A stretch of DNA of 64,000 nucleotides from Luteibacter sp. UNC138MFCol5.1. Its GTDB lineage: Bacteria; Pseudomonadota; Gammaproteobacteria; Xanthomonadales; Rhodanobacteraceae. Within the stretch, counting starts at the first letter, position 1, and the number at the start of each line of letters is the position of its first letter. Shown in pieces: positions 48,547-58,121 of this stretch. The notes beneath the pieces are model-generated. The model saw only the letters and a list, made by a program, of their open reading frames with translations, ran no database searches and had not been told where the DNA came from. The translations under genes were made by a program, and so were the position numbers. The stretch lies in NCBI RefSeq assembly GCF_900110505.1, contig NZ_FODZ01000002.1, forward strand, positions 486,113 through 550,112. Direction: 5' to 3'.

Positions 48547-48983
48547 CACCAGCAACGCCCGTTGCTGTTCTTCGCCGTATCCGTCAGCGCCGGCAGCTTC
48601 GTCCCCGTCGAATCGATGCTCAGCGCGCCGCACTTGTCGCTCTTCTGCGCGCCCGTCGCTACCGGCGTCGCGGTAGCGGTGTAGCTTTTCGTAAGATCGT
48701 TGGAAGCGATCGTGACGGTGTAATAGCCCTTTTCGGAGGTCGCGCTCTTCAGCTTCAGATCGCCGGTCACCGGGTCGGCGCCATACTTGTTGAATGTCGC
48801 GTAGTACCGCTCCTGCGCGTTGGCCACGCGCATGAGCAGCTCCTGACCGTCCGCGCGACGGGCGCGGAAGGCGTAGCGGCTATACGACGTGATCGCCACG
48901 CTCGCGAGGATGGCCATCACCGCGACAACCACCATCAGCTCGAGCAGTGTGAAGCCACCCAGGGTCCGGGCTTTACTGGTCAT
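48546..48983 (-). CDS. pilE: Type IV pilin PilE (minor pilin)
   Basis: 145 residues from ATG 48983. The prepilin cleavage site is GG before FTLLELMVVVAVMAILASVAI, with Glu5 of the mature protein present. The C-terminal domain has a Cys pair (KCGALSI and GRCW) that would form the D-region disulphide. A small globular domain and its position after pilY1 identify it as the PilE minor pilin of the priming complex rather than the major pilin PilA. It overlaps the pilY1 end by 11 bases. Confidence 0.88.
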   Translation of the reverse strand: MTSKARTLGGFTLLELMVVVAVMAILASVAITSYSRYAFRARRADGQELLMRVANAQERYYATFNKYGADPVTGDLKLKSATSEKGYYTVTIASNDLTKSYTATATPVATGAQKSDKCGALSIDSTGTKLPALTDTAKNSNGRCW

Positions 48984-51900
48984 TGAGGATTCTCCAGGAA
49001 CGACGGCGCCAGATGGGGGAGCCGATCGAGAATGCATCCGTCTTGCCCTTCAGCGTGACACCCGGAACCAGCGTCGTGCCGCCGCCGATCAGCGTCGCCG
49101 CCGGCAGGTTGCCCGTGGCGGGTGGATTGTCGACGCGCGCACCGGCCAGCGTGTAGCCGGCACCGAAGGAACCTGTGCCGCCGACACCCGCGCCGGCCGA
49201 ACCTGTCGCCGCGTCGATCACCATCAACGCACCGGCGCGACCCGGGTTGCAGGGATCGGGACTGGTCGGGATGAGCGTAGTGATGATCGCGCGGTTCGTG
49301 TTGAACAACGCTGTTGGCGTCACGACCACGCGTTCGCCCGCCGACACGTCGAGGTCGAAGAACCAGCCGCCCTTGGTCGTGGCGACCGCATTCGATGTCA
49401 GGCCACGGTTCTGGCTCGCATCCTCCACGAGATCCTGTTCCTGCAACTTGTCGCGCGTCCAAGGCAGGCCCGTCGTGCTATTCAGGCCCGTATCGCGAAT
49501 ACCGTAAACGGACTGGGTCTTCGCACCCACGGTCGTGCGATCGTCCGGGCCCAGGAACTTGCCCGTGCCGAACACCACATCGAAATACTGCGAATTCGGG
49601 TCGGGGAAAAGACGTGGCATGACCGTGATCGGCTGATCGTTCGCCGCGGTCCCCGTCGGGCTGCCCGCGGTGGCCTTGTACAACAGATCGACCGTTCCCT
49701 TGCTTATGTCCCTCAGGTCGAAGCGCCAGAGGTTGCCGGCCAGGTCGCCTGCAAACGCCACGTCGTCGATCTGGTCGTTGTCGTAATCGCCGAGCACCGG
49801 GGGACCCAGGCCAAAGCTGTTCACGTCGGCGCCGCTGTACTTCAGGGGAGTCTTGAATTCCTTCAGGAGCTCTCCCGTCTGCGCATCGAGCACGAACAGC
49901 GAACTCTGCTTGCTCGTAGCCGCCGCCGCGCCATACGCGGGATCGAGACTGTCGGTGGGAAAATAGCCTGCGGGCACCACGACAACCCACTTGCCGTTGG
50001 CAAGGCGGCCCACGTTCGGCTGGCCGAAGGTGTAACCGAGGTTGGCTCCGTCGGGCGACGACGAATTGAACTCCCAGAGCACCTTCTTGGCCACCGCGCT
50101 CGTCGACGTCCCGGTCGGGTCGGTGATGTCGATCGCATAGATGCCGCGGCCGCCGTAGCGCAACCCGCCAATCAGGATCGTGTGCCATCCGGTCGATGAG
50201 TTCGTCCGGTTCTGGCTGAAGTACACATCGCGGAAGATGGGCGTCGCGTCCACCGTCGGCTGATACGCGAAGTTGTCCTTCCGGGTGAAGTACCACAGCT
50301 TGTTGTACGACGCGGCGGGCACATACGCCCACTGCTCCGCACCCGGCGTGGCACCGGCGGCCTTCGCAAGGCGAGCATCGAACGCGTGCATCATGCCGTC
50401 GTTGGCCGCCACGTAAAGTATCGGCTGACGGGTGAGGTTGTCCGACACATACTGCGAATAACTGTTTTTCGGATCCTTCTGATAGGCGGCCGTCTCGGGC
50501 GCCGGAGTCTTGGCGTCGATCGGCGGAAAATAATCGCGATACCCGCTCGCCGGATAGCTGACGTAAACCGGCTGCGCGTTGACGATGGGGCCCAGCAGGA
50601 GCGAACGCGTACGCAAGAGCCCACCCTCCTCCGTGCGATCCCCGCGAACCCAGTTCACGCGCTTCTCGCCGTTGGCGTCGGTGGTGCCTGCGACCGGATC
50701 CGCGACGTCCCAGATCGCCTTCTGCGCCGTCGTCATGTTGGCGTACCTGAAATCGATGCCATTGCCTTCGCCGGGTCCGGCGCTCGTCACGATGACGCGA
50801 GCGGCTTTGCTATCGGTGAGCAGCTTTCCGGCCTCCCAGAGCAGATTGCCCTGGTTACCGCTCGAGGTCACCGCATAGGCCTCCAGCTTGCCGGTCCAGT
50901 CGGAAGACGAGAACGACGGCACGTACGTCACCGAATCGGTACTGATCACGCCGGAACTCAGCGCGGCGGAGACTGCGCTGGATGAGGTCGAAATCACCGA
51001 ATTGATGATGTTGACCAGGCTGTTCACGAGGGTGGCCGGGTCGGATGCACTGAAGAAGCCGCCACGGCTGTCAATGGCGCCATGCCAGGTGTCATCGATG
51101 CCCTCGGGCGAGTTGTTCGCGGGCTGCGGCCAGGCCTTGGTGCCCGCCTTCAGTGCCGGAAGATCGCTTGGAAAGTTAAGGGTACCCGCGACACCGAGCG
51201 TCACGAAGAACTGGGCGACGTGCTGCCAGGTCGCAGGATCGTTGGCAGGGTTCCAGTAGACCTGATCGTTCGCGGCGATATTCTTCGGATCGACCGGCGT
51301 GTCGGACGTGAGGTCGGCCCAGTAGGGCTTTACGCCGTCGTCGAGGGTCGGCTGGGAATCCGTCGCCCAGTAGAACCAAGCGATGTTGGCCATCGACGAC
51401 GGAACCGCGTCGCCGGCCACGTTGCTGTACACCTTCGAATTGATCGAGCCGGGGTCGTACGCCTTCTTGTCGGGAAGCGTCTGCGCCGTCTGGGTAATGT
51501 TTGCCTTGCTTTCCATCTTCGCGGGCAGCGTCGGGTTGCCCTCGTTCCAGTAGCCGTCGGTGACGAGCATATGGAAGTTGCGCCGGCACACGAGATCCTT
51601 GCTGTCGTTGCCGCTAAGCCCGTTCCAGTAGGGATCGTTCTTGTCCTTGCTCAGCGTCGAGCGGAACACGTTCGACGCACGAATCGTCGCAGCGCGTGCG
51701 GGCGTCGTACTGCTACCGACCACCTGCGTGATCCAGTCGTAGAAATCGCGACGAACGTCCGAACCCAATGCACCGATGTCGAGCAGGACCGCGCTGGTTC
51801 CGAAGCGCGTCGCCGGGGCGCTGCTGCTCGCCATGTTCTGCCAGGCGATTCGCACCGAGTTGCCGATCTTCGAGAAAGCCTGGGTCAGCGTCGTGCGCGT

Positions 51901-52698
51901 CATCATGTTGCGCGTACGGTAATAAGCGAACCAGTTGGCAAAGTTCTGGTAGTCGGCCACCGGCACGGCGACGGCCTCCCAGTTGGACGCCTTGTACAAC
52001 TCCTTAGCGTTCATCGACTTGTCGGCATTGAGCACGTTTGCAGTCGAAATCAGGCGAAAGTAGTACGGCCCGCCGTTGGGACTCAGGCCATTCGGATCGA
52101 CAACTTTGCCATCGAAGGGATTGACCGCGTCCGGCGTGCAGTCCCAGCGCGAATCGAGCACACCCAGCACGAGCTTTCCGTTGAGGATCGCCACGCGGCC
52201 ATCGTTCGCACTGTCCGAGCTGTCCTGGTTCGAGCGCACGACCGCGGCACCCGGTATCTGCGCATTGACGCGCCGATTCACGTCGATGCCATTCATCCAG
52301 ACGGCAGACAGCGTCTTGTCCGCGTTGGGATAGGGCGTGCCGTCGTAACCCACCGGCGGCGTATAGACGATGTTCGGGTTGTAATACACGCCGTTCATCG
52401 CGGACGAGCGCAGGTCGGTCTTGTCCTTGATGCGCGGATCGATGACGCCGGCGCACATCCACGGGCTTTTGGTTCCCCAGCCCGCTTCGTCGAACGGGCG
52501 CTTGTCGCCCATGAAATAACTCTGCATCGACCCCGAATCGTCGAACGTCACCGCGATGTTCGGGGCCACGGACGTCGTCAGGTCGGGCGGGGGTGCGCCG
52601 AGGTTGGTGCGGTCCGCCAGAGCGATGCCCGGCAGGGCGCCGAAGGCAGTGAGGGCCACCGCGGCAGTGGCCGTAAGCAGGCGATGCGTTGCGCTCAT
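48973..52698 (-). CDS. pilY1: Type IV pilus tip adhesin / assembly factor PilY1
   Basis: 1241 residues with an N-terminal signal peptide (ATAAVALTAFGALPGIALAD). A von Willebrand A-like region begins IAVTFDDSGSMQSY, including the MIDAS DxSGS motif. The C-terminal beta-propeller carries VLGDYDNDQIDDVAFAGDLAGNLWRFDL, the calcium-binding loop (Asp-rich) needed for pilus extension/retraction control. The size and order are those of PilY1. It should sit at the pilus tip with the minor pilins and can mediate adhesion and surface sensing. The start at 52698 (ATG) has GAGGGATCC just upstream. Confidence 0.92.
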   Translation of the reverse strand: MSATHRLLTATAAVALTAFGALPGIALADRTNLGAPPPDLTTSVAPNIAVTFDDSGSMQSYFMGDKRPFDEAGWGTKSPWMCAGVIDPRIKDKTDLRSSAMNGVYYNPNIVYTPPVGYDGTPYPNADKTLSAVWMNGIDVNRRVNAQIPGAAVVRSNQDSSDSANDGRVAILNGKLVLGVLDSRWDCTPDAVNPFDGKVVDPNGLSPNGGPYYFRLISTANVLNADKSMNAKELYKASNWEAVAVPVADYQNFANWFAYYRTRNMMTRTTLTQAFSKIGNSVRIAWQNMASSSAPATRFGTSAVLLDIGALGSDVRRDFYDWITQVVGSSTTPARAATIRASNVFRSTLSKDKNDPYWNGLSGNDSKDLVCRRNFHMLVTDGYWNEGNPTLPAKMESKANITQTAQTLPDKKAYDPGSINSKVYSNVAGDAVPSSMANIAWFYWATDSQPTLDDGVKPYWADLTSDTPVDPKNIAANDQVYWNPANDPATWQHVAQFFVTLGVAGTLNFPSDLPALKAGTKAWPQPANNSPEGIDDTWHGAIDSRGGFFSASDPATLVNSLVNIINSVISTSSSAVSAALSSGVISTDSVTYVPSFSSSDWTGKLEAYAVTSSGNQGNLLWEAGKLLTDSKAARVIVTSAGPGEGNGIDFRYANMTTAQKAIWDVADPVAGTTDANGEKRVNWVRGDRTEEGGLLRTRSLLLGPIVNAQPVYVSYPASGYRDYFPPIDAKTPAPETAAYQKDPKNSYSQYVSDNLTRQPILYVAANDGMMHAFDARLAKAAGATPGAEQWAYVPAASYNKLWYFTRKDNFAYQPTVDATPIFRDVYFSQNRTNSSTGWHTILIGGLRYGGRGIYAIDITDPTGTSTSAVAKKVLWEFNSSSPDGANLGYTFGQPNVGRLANGKWVVVVPAGYFPTDSLDPAYGAAAATSKQSSLFVLDAQTGELLKEFKTPLKYSGADVNSFGLGPPVLGDYDNDQIDDVAFAGDLAGNLWRFDLRDISKGTVDLLYKATAGSPTGTAANDQPITVMPRLFPDPNSQYFDVVFGTGKFLGPDDRTTVGAKTQSVYGIRDTGLNSTTGLPWTRDKLQEQDLVEDASQNRGLTSNAVATTKGGWFFDLDVSAGERVVVTPTALFNTNRAIITTLIPTSPDPCNPGRAGALMVIDAATGSAGAGVGGTGSFGAGYTLAGARVDNPPATGNLPAATLIGGGTTLVPGVTLKGKTDAFSIGSPIWRRRSWRILNDQ

Positions 52699-52708
52699 GA
52701 CGGATCCC

Positions 52709-53323
52709 TCAGTTGGCCTTGGCCGCGAACGTCGTCTCGAGGGCACGAACGGTGTTGTCGTTCGCGCCTGTCGATCGGGCGGTGATGCGATAGACGTGAC
52801 TGTCGACGCTGGTGTTTCCAGTGCCGGGCGCGGACTGACCCGATTCGTGCTGCGTGCCGGAACCGGGAGGCAGCTCCACGCCCAGGTCTTCGATCAGGTA
52901 CACAGGATCCTTCGTGAGCTTGAACGTATTGTCGGTGCTGGCCTTGGTGAGAGTGCCCGCCGAATACGTCGTGCTGGCGGTGGCATCCCAGCCCTTGGCG
53001 TTGCGGAACTTCTCGACGTCGGCATTCGTGATGGTGGCGTCGTACTTGTAGCAGACGGGGCCCGACGTGGTGCAGGCCATCGGCGTCGTGTTGCTTGCTG
53101 TCCACAGGCGCCATTCCGCACCGCGCAACGCCGATTCCGCGCCGAAATCCGCGAGCTGCGAGCTGCGCAGACCGCCGACGAGCCGTAGCTGCATCAGCGA
53201 CGTGCCCGACGCCGCCATGGCGAGGATCGTGATCAACAGAAGGAAGATCAGCGCGACCACCAGCACGACGCCCCGCTGGGCGCCAGGCGGCGGCACGATC
53301 ATTCGGGAAGGGATGGTTTTCAT
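52709..53323 (-). CDS. pilX: Minor pilin PilX
   Basis: 204 residues. The start at ATG 53323 is backed by GGAG 6 bases upstream (an ATG at 53341 is alternative). The leader is short and basic and ends at QRG before VVLVVALIFLLLITILAMAASG, with the shape of the PilX N-terminal helix and no classic F-T-L-I-E motif. The rest is a Thr/Ser-rich globular domain with a Cys pair in ACTTSGPVCYKYD. It belongs to the pilVWXY1E priming complex. Confidence 0.85.
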   Translation of the reverse strand: MKTIPSRMIVPPPGAQRGVVLVVALIFLLLITILAMAASGTSLMQLRLVGGLRSSQLADFGAESALRGAEWRLWTASNTTPMACTTSGPVCYKYDATITNADVEKFRNAKGWDATASTTYSAGTLTKASTDNTFKLTKDPVYLIEDLGVELPPGSGTQHESGQSAPGTGNTSVDSHVYRITARSTGANDNTVRALETTFAAKAN

Positions 53324-53345
53324 GTGCACTCCGGAACGCATCGCG

Positions 53346-54698
53346 TCAGGGGTTGTAATTACGCAGCATCACCAGCGAGGTGAACTGACGACGAAGGCGT
53401 CGCGTCTCGAACCCCTGCGCGGTCGGCTTGATCGCGAGGCTCGCCGTCGTGGCGCTCGCGGGATCCACCGGCGCGTAGGTGCCGTTGGCCGAGTCGGGGG
53501 TATAGACGAAGGCCGTTTCGGGGGCCGTCAGGTTGGGCATGCTCATCTGGCTCGCAAGCAGCAACGAGACTTCGATGCTCTTGACCGCGCGCCACGCGCA
53601 ACCCGGATCCGTCGGTGACAGCGTGCTGGCCGTCGGCGGACAATCGGTCCGCTTGTCCACCTGATCGGCCGTCAGAAACTTCACATTGCCTTTCGCGTCC
53701 TCGACACCGTAACGGAATGTCAAACGCTCAACGCCGCGGACCAGCTCCTGATCGGGCACGGAAACCGTGTTGCCATTGACCCGGCGCATGAGGGCGCCCG
53801 TTTTCACGCCGGTCGCCGAGCCGTCGTCACTGACGACCTGCACATAGTAGGTAACCGTCTGCATGTCGTCGACGAAGTCGTACAGGCGCGACGCCGATTG
53901 CGGCTGCGGCGGCTGAGGTGCCGAGAAGTTGTTCGTGGCGTCGGGCTTGATGGTCTTCGTCTTGTTACCCGTAACGGCGAACACCTGCGCACCGGAGCAG
54001 TCGGCCACCAGGGCCATGGGGCTCTTGAAATCGGTGACAGGCGGCTCACCTGCCGTGGGCGCCAGATCGATCTGCGTCAGCGCGGTACCGACCGACGTCA
54101 CCTTGCTGGTGTCGCCCAGACGCCAGCCACGCGACACATCGAGATAGCGCATGGTCAGGACATCGGTGCCGATGACCCGATTGCCGACCGCCGTGCCTGC
54201 CGTGTCGAGATCGCCGCCAAGGAAGGCGACAGGGATCGGCAGACACGCCGCCGTGCCCGTGCAGTTGTACCCACGCATGAACATGAACGACGGCATGGGG
54301 TACGCGGCCGTCGGCGCGGCGGGATAGGTGATCTCGCCCGACTTCTCGCCCCACTTGCTGGTGTTCTCGAACATGGCGGGCAGCAGCGATTTTGCGAGCA
54401 CGCGTGGCGTCCGCAATCCATCCAGTGCCAGGCCCGACGACGTCGAGCTGGCGATGCCGCCGGTGTTGTTGCAATACATGCCGTTCGCGGCGGCGAGGTC
54501 GTCGGTGAGCTGGCCGAGGGCGAACCGGCCGTCTTCCTGGATACGCGCAAGCTGCGTCTGCACCCGGTTACTGCTCGACGTCGACAGGAATAGCGTGATG
54601 ATGCCACCGGAAACCAGCAGTCCAAGCACCAGCGCGACCATCAGTTCGATGAGGGTCACGCCGCGCATGGCTCGAAGATGGAAGGTACGCACGGTCAT
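53346..54698 (-). CDS. pilW: Minor pilin PilW
   Basis: 450 residues. The prepilin site is MRG before VTLIELMVALVLGLLVSGGII. It is larger than other minor pilins, as PilW is in this lineage. Cys residues occur in YCNNTGG, GYNCTGTAACLP and DPGCAWR. It overlaps pilV by four bases (ATGA). The conserved role is in the inner-membrane priming complex that starts pilus assembly and carries PilY1. Confidence 0.88.
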   Translation of the reverse strand: MTVRTFHLRAMRGVTLIELMVALVLGLLVSGGIITLFLSTSSSNRVQTQLARIQEDGRFALGQLTDDLAAANGMYCNNTGGIASSTSSGLALDGLRTPRVLAKSLLPAMFENTSKWGEKSGEITYPAAPTAAYPMPSFMFMRGYNCTGTAACLPIPVAFLGGDLDTAGTAVGNRVIGTDVLTMRYLDVSRGWRLGDTSKVTSVGTALTQIDLAPTAGEPPVTDFKSPMALVADCSGAQVFAVTGNKTKTIKPDATNNFSAPQPPQPQSASRLYDFVDDMQTVTYYVQVVSDDGSATGVKTGALMRRVNGNTVSVPDQELVRGVERLTFRYGVEDAKGNVKFLTADQVDKRTDCPPTASTLSPTDPGCAWRAVKSIEVSLLLASQMSMPNLTAPETAFVYTPDSANGTYAPVDPASATTASLAIKPTAQGFETRRLRRQFTSLVMLRNYNP

Positions 54699-55243
54699 GG
54701 TTGGAACACCCAGGTAAAGGACTGGAGGCTACCGTCTGCGGTGTTGTCGTCCGTGCTGCCGTAGCCGCGCTCGGCCCACGTGATGATCATCGTGCAGGTG
54801 CCGCCGAAAGGCGGCCGCATGGCGATCACCGCGGTCGGGTCATAGGACATGTCCGTGGCTTTCGTGCAGGCGATGGTGCTCGGGCCGAGCCCTGGCAGGA
54901 ACGCCTTGAGCTGGGACGTCCACAGAAGCTTGTCGCGCTTGGCAATGTCTTCCGGACCGCACGCCGCCGATACGTCGCACTTCGGGACGGTGCCTGTCGT
55001 GTAGGGGAAGGTGTCGGAGTAATAATCCTTCCACAGACCGTACGGGTTGGCCCGCATGCGATCCGCCATGCTGCTGGCGAGAAACGTTACCTGCGTGCGC
55101 ACAAACGCCGTTTGGTTCGACCGCGTCGAGACGATCAGAAGGCCGGCGAGGCCGATGAGGCCCAGGCTGAAGATCAGCACGGCCATCAGCACTTCGATCA
55201 GCGACACGCCGCGCATACCGCGACGGGAACGAATTCTGGCCAC
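54695..55243 (-). CDS. pilV: Minor pilin PilV
   Basis: 182 residues. The start is GTG 55243 with a strong GGGGGAG 5 bases upstream; ATG 55216 is an alternative. The prepilin site is RG before VSLIEVLMAVLIFSLGLIGLAGLL. It is the first gene of the minus-strand operon pilV-pilW-pilX-pilY1-pilE-fimT. The first pair overlaps; the other joints overlap or are only 10-22 bp apart. No FimU-type gene precedes it; FimT at the far end may replace it. Confidence 0.87.
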   Translation of the reverse strand: MARIRSRRGMRGVSLIEVLMAVLIFSLGLIGLAGLLIVSTRSNQTAFVRTQVTFLASSMADRMRANPYGLWKDYYSDTFPYTTGTVPKCDVSAACGPEDIAKRDKLLWTSQLKAFLPGLGPSTIACTKATDMSYDPTAVIAMRPPFGGTCTMIITWAERGYGSTDDNTADGSLQSFTWVFQP

Positions 55244-55417
55244 GTCGGCTCCCCCTGCATTTTCCCTGACCGTAGACTAGCCCGGCGCCCACAGGTCGCA
55301 AGGGACTTCCGACAAGCGGTAGTGGCTCGCCGACGAGTGGCCCGACGAGGGTCGGCACTCGCGCTAGGATGACACCCCGTACCGCCCTGCTTCCGGGGCG
55401 ACGACCTGGGGAACACC

Positions 55418-56024
<607 letters not shown>

Positions 56025-56143
56025 ACGAATGACCACCGACACGACGCCGGGATGTGCTCCGACACACCGGCGTCGCCTCGGCAACACGAAGTGGTCACGA
56101 AAACGCGCGGAGAATGAGCGGGCTAAGAACGGAGTTTCATTCC

Positions 56144-56404
56144 ATGCTCGCCCAGTACGTCTTCACTTCCGCCAACGCACCTTTCCGCATCGTTCGCCAC
56201 GGTCATCGCTGGCGCGCGTTGTTTGGCGATCGCGAGGCAGGCCGCTACGACACGCCGGAAGACGCGATCCGCGATCTGCGGGCCGCGTTTCCTGAAGCGA
56301 AGTTGCCGCGCCGCCTGAGCGACTGGCGCTACCTCCCGGAGGCCGCCCTCCTTCACCTGCCGCCGCCGAGCGCGGCCGTGGTCGCGCGACTCGCCGCCGC
56401 CTGA
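56144..56404 (+). CDS. Small DUF2188-like hypothetical protein
   Basis: 86 residues: APFRIVRHGHRWRALFGDREAGRYDTPEDAIRDLRAAFP, then helix-rich to PRRLSDWRYLPE. Two strands, a helix, and a Trp-containing end place it with the small beta-alpha-beta proteins that recur in this window (10702, 57894, 59143, 60292). No function is known. It is convergent with the acetyltransferase gene that follows. Confidence 0.5.
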   Translation: MLAQYVFTSANAPFRIVRHGHRWRALFGDREAGRYDTPEDAIRDLRAAFPEAKLPRRLSDWRYLPEAALLHLPPPSAAVVARLAAA

Positions 56405-56419
56405 CTGTAGAGAGGCGCC

Positions 56420-56980
56420 CTAGCCGGCCGCCGGCCACTCCCGCGCCAGCATCGCGAAAATCATGTCGTCCACCCATTCGCCACGGAAGCGGTAGCTCTC
56501 CACATGGTGGGCCTCCTGCCGGAAGCCCAGCGACCGTAAGAGCGCGATGCTCGCCACGTTCCTCGGATCGACGGAGCCGACGGCGCGGCGATACCCCCAC
56601 TCGCCGAACGCCAGCGTCAGCATCGCGGCCATGGCCTCGCGGGCGTATCCCCTGCCCTGACACTCGGGCCGCAGCGATACGCCGAATTCGATCGCGTCGT
56701 CGACCGTCGCGGGAAAATGGATGCCCAGGTCCCCGACGAGGTTGCCCGTTCCGCGGTCGCGAACCGCGAGCTGGAACCAGCTGTCCGGCACGGCGAACGC
56801 CTGTCCGCTCTGGCGGGCGATGAAATCGTCCGCTTCGACGGGCGTGGCCGGCTTCCAGCCTTGGTACCGCGCGACGGCGTCGTCACCGCGATACGCGAAC
56901 AGGATGGGTCCATCGGAAGGCTGAAGCCGGTCGAGCAGCAGCCTGGGAGTCGTGTGAGAGGTAAAGAGAGGTCCGTTCAT
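56420..56980 (-). CDS. GNAT acetyltransferase (RimJ/RimL type)
   Basis: 186 residues. It starts TTPRLLLDRLQPSDGPILFAYRGDD, typical of RimJ/RimL-like N-acetyltransferases, and has the acetyl-CoA pyrophosphate loop in ECQGRGYAREAMAAML (motif A, Q/R-x-x-G-x-G/A), followed by NVASIALLRSLGFRQEAHHVES (motif B). It acetylates an amine on a protein N-terminus or small molecule; the target is unknown. Single gene with its start facing the AroQ-like gene. Confidence 0.82.
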   Translation of the reverse strand: MNGPLFTSHTTPRLLLDRLQPSDGPILFAYRGDDAVARYQGWKPATPVEADDFIARQSGQAFAVPDSWFQLAVRDRGTGNLVGDLGIHFPATVDDAIEFGVSLRPECQGRGYAREAMAAMLTLAFGEWGYRRAVGSVDPRNVASIALLRSLGFRQEAHHVESYRFRGEWVDDMIFAMLAREWPAAG

Positions 56981-57134
56981 CGCCGCATCGTCGGCGCTCG
57001 GACGGCGTAAGGCAAGCCGGCCATCGACGGCCGCCGAAACTTTACGCAGCGCTTACCCGGAAAGCGCCCGTCCGGCGCAGCTTTTTTACGCACCCCGCGT
57101 GGAAACTGGCGTCCCCCATTCAAGGAACGCATCG

Positions 57135-57569
57135 ATGTCGATCGTCGTCATCACCGGACCGCACGCCGAGTCGGATACGCCAGACCCAGGCAGCTCGGCG
57201 ATGTGCCGTCTGTGGGAACGCGCGCAGGCGGCCGGCGTCGATCTCGCCTGGCGCCGCTGCGACACCTTCGCGCAGCTCAGCGGATGCCTCGAAGCACCCG
57301 GCGACGATGCCGAGCTGCTCCTTCTCGACGTCGACGCCGAGCAGCTGCCCAGCGCGCTGGTCGACCCGGTCCGCGACGCGCTATCCGCGCTGCGCGTTCC
57401 CTACATCGAAGTCCACGATCGCAGCGCCGCGACCGACGCCTCGTCGCTCGCACCCGGCCACCCTTCGCTCGTGAGCGTCGTCGTGCCCGGCAACGCCATC
57501 GCCGGCTACGACATGGCCCTCTCGATCGGCCTGCGGTTCCTGAAAGACGCCACGCGCCTCGCGGCATAG
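57135..57569 (+). CDS. AroQ-like protein, degenerate type II dehydroquinase
   Basis: 144 residues, the length of type II 3-dehydroquinate dehydratase. The order of elements matches: VVITGPH at the start (as in VLNGPN), CRLWERAQAAGVDLAWRRCDT (as in the EAGVEL...RQSN strand), ALRVPYIEVHDRS (as in the conserved P-x-IEVHLSN strand with its His), and GNAIAGYDMALSIGLRFL (as in the closing G-x-x-GY-x-x-AL helix). The lid arginine and tyrosine (the REPxxYG loop) and the N-PG-A-x-T-H segment are replaced, so dehydratase activity is doubtful. It is probably a paralogue with a new role or a relic with an open frame. Confidence 0.6.
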   Translation: MSIVVITGPHAESDTPDPGSSAMCRLWERAQAAGVDLAWRRCDTFAQLSGCLEAPGDDAELLLLDVDAEQLPSALVDPVRDALSALRVPYIEVHDRSAATDASSLAPGHPSLVSVVVPGNAIAGYDMALSIGLRFLKDATRLAA

Positions 57570-57573
57570 CGCC

Positions 57574-57641
57574 GTTGGAGCGCACCTGGGCGCGATGGCT
57601 GCTTGCGGCAAGCACCCCATCGCGCCCAGGTGCGCTCCAAC
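57574..57641. repeat. Perfect 25-bp inverted repeat (REP-like)
   Basis: A 25-base arm at 57574-57598 (begins GTTGGAGCGCACCTGGGCGC) is exactly complementary to 57617-57641, with an 18-base centre that includes its own GCTTGC-GG-CAAGC dyad. A related half-element follows to about 57680. The core GGAGCGxACCTGGxCGCGA is shared with the 40416 array, so both belong to one dispersed REP family. Confidence 0.75.
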
Positions 57642-57683
57642 AGCGTGATGGGGCTTGCCGCGAGCGCCCCGTCGCGGCCCATA

Positions 57684-57710
57684 AAAAAACCCGCCTGTTG
57701 GCGGGTTTTT
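57684..57710. terminator. Bidirectional intrinsic terminator
   Basis: AAAAAACCCGCC-TGTT-GGCGGGTTTTT. It works for the AroQ-like gene on the plus strand and, on the minus strand, sits just after the tRNA 3'-end fragment at 57744-57765, where it may be the original terminator of that tRNA. Confidence 0.85.
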
Positions 57711-57743
57711 CGTGCCCTGATCTTGCGACCCTGGGCGAATGCG

Positions 57744-57765
57744 TGGTGCGGAAATAGGAATCGAA
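57744..57765 (-). other. tRNA 3'-end fragment, probable phage attachment-site remnant
   Basis: On the minus strand the 22 bases read TTCGATT (T loop), a five-base T-stem strand, the acceptor strand TTCCGCA and CCA. The 5' T-stem strand that should pair is absent; the upstream sequence does not complement it. So only the T-loop-to-CCA part of a tRNA (acceptor like a tRNA-Leu) is present. Phage-type genes begin on its right side, as expected if an element integrated in a tRNA and this is the distal att copy. The intact tRNA would lie beyond the window. Confidence 0.55.
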
Positions 57766-57893
57766 GTTCACGGCGCAGGCGTTGCGCCCCAACGCCTCTA
57801 CATCCGATGACGCTCGACCTACTCACAGCCGTACTCACAATTGGCATCCGTTGGGTCCGCCCCTTCTCGCGATAGGTGCGAGGGCTGGGCCGC

Positions 57894-58121
57894 CTATCTT
57901 CCCGGTAGGTTGAGATGCCGCCATCCACCGGATGCGGTCTCCTGCATGATCTCGACCACACGCGTGCCGCCACCGCTGGCGGCGCACTCAAGTGCGAACT
58001 CCACGGCGCGGCCCTCCGAATTGAACGACTGGGTCTCGCCCTGCCAGAGAACACGCCAGACACGCTCGTTGATGCCCGGGAAGCAAATGAACACCCGGCG
58101 CGGCTTCCACACGTCTTTCAA
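57894..58121 (-). CDS. Small DUF2188-like protein, partner of DUF3606 gene
   Basis: 75 residues. The start is TTG 58121, overlapping the upstream stop (TTGA); GTG 58112 is an alternative. The sequence RVWRVLWQGETQSFNSEGRAVEFALECAASGGGTRVVEI and the end GGWRHLNLPGR fit a strand, helix, strand and final W-containing strand. The same gene order with overlap is repeated at 60292-60680, where the counterpart reads LWRVTMNKRTEHFYASEDDAVTAAV. The conserved pairing suggests a functional unit of unknown role, typical of phage accessory genes. Confidence 0.6.
   Translation of the reverse strand: MKDVWKPRRVFICFPGINERVWRVLWQGETQSFNSEGRAVEFALECAASGGGTRVVEIMQETASGGWRHLNLPGR

Noticed and set aside
57744-57850. 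Complete tRNA or tmRNA gene
   Set aside because: Only T-loop to CCA is present; no matching 5' acceptor strand, D arm or anticodon arm exists in the adjoining bases.
57770-57893. Integrase C-terminus at the element edge
   Set aside because: No frame in this interval shows the tyrosine recombinase R-H-R-Y residues; nothing coding is supported here.
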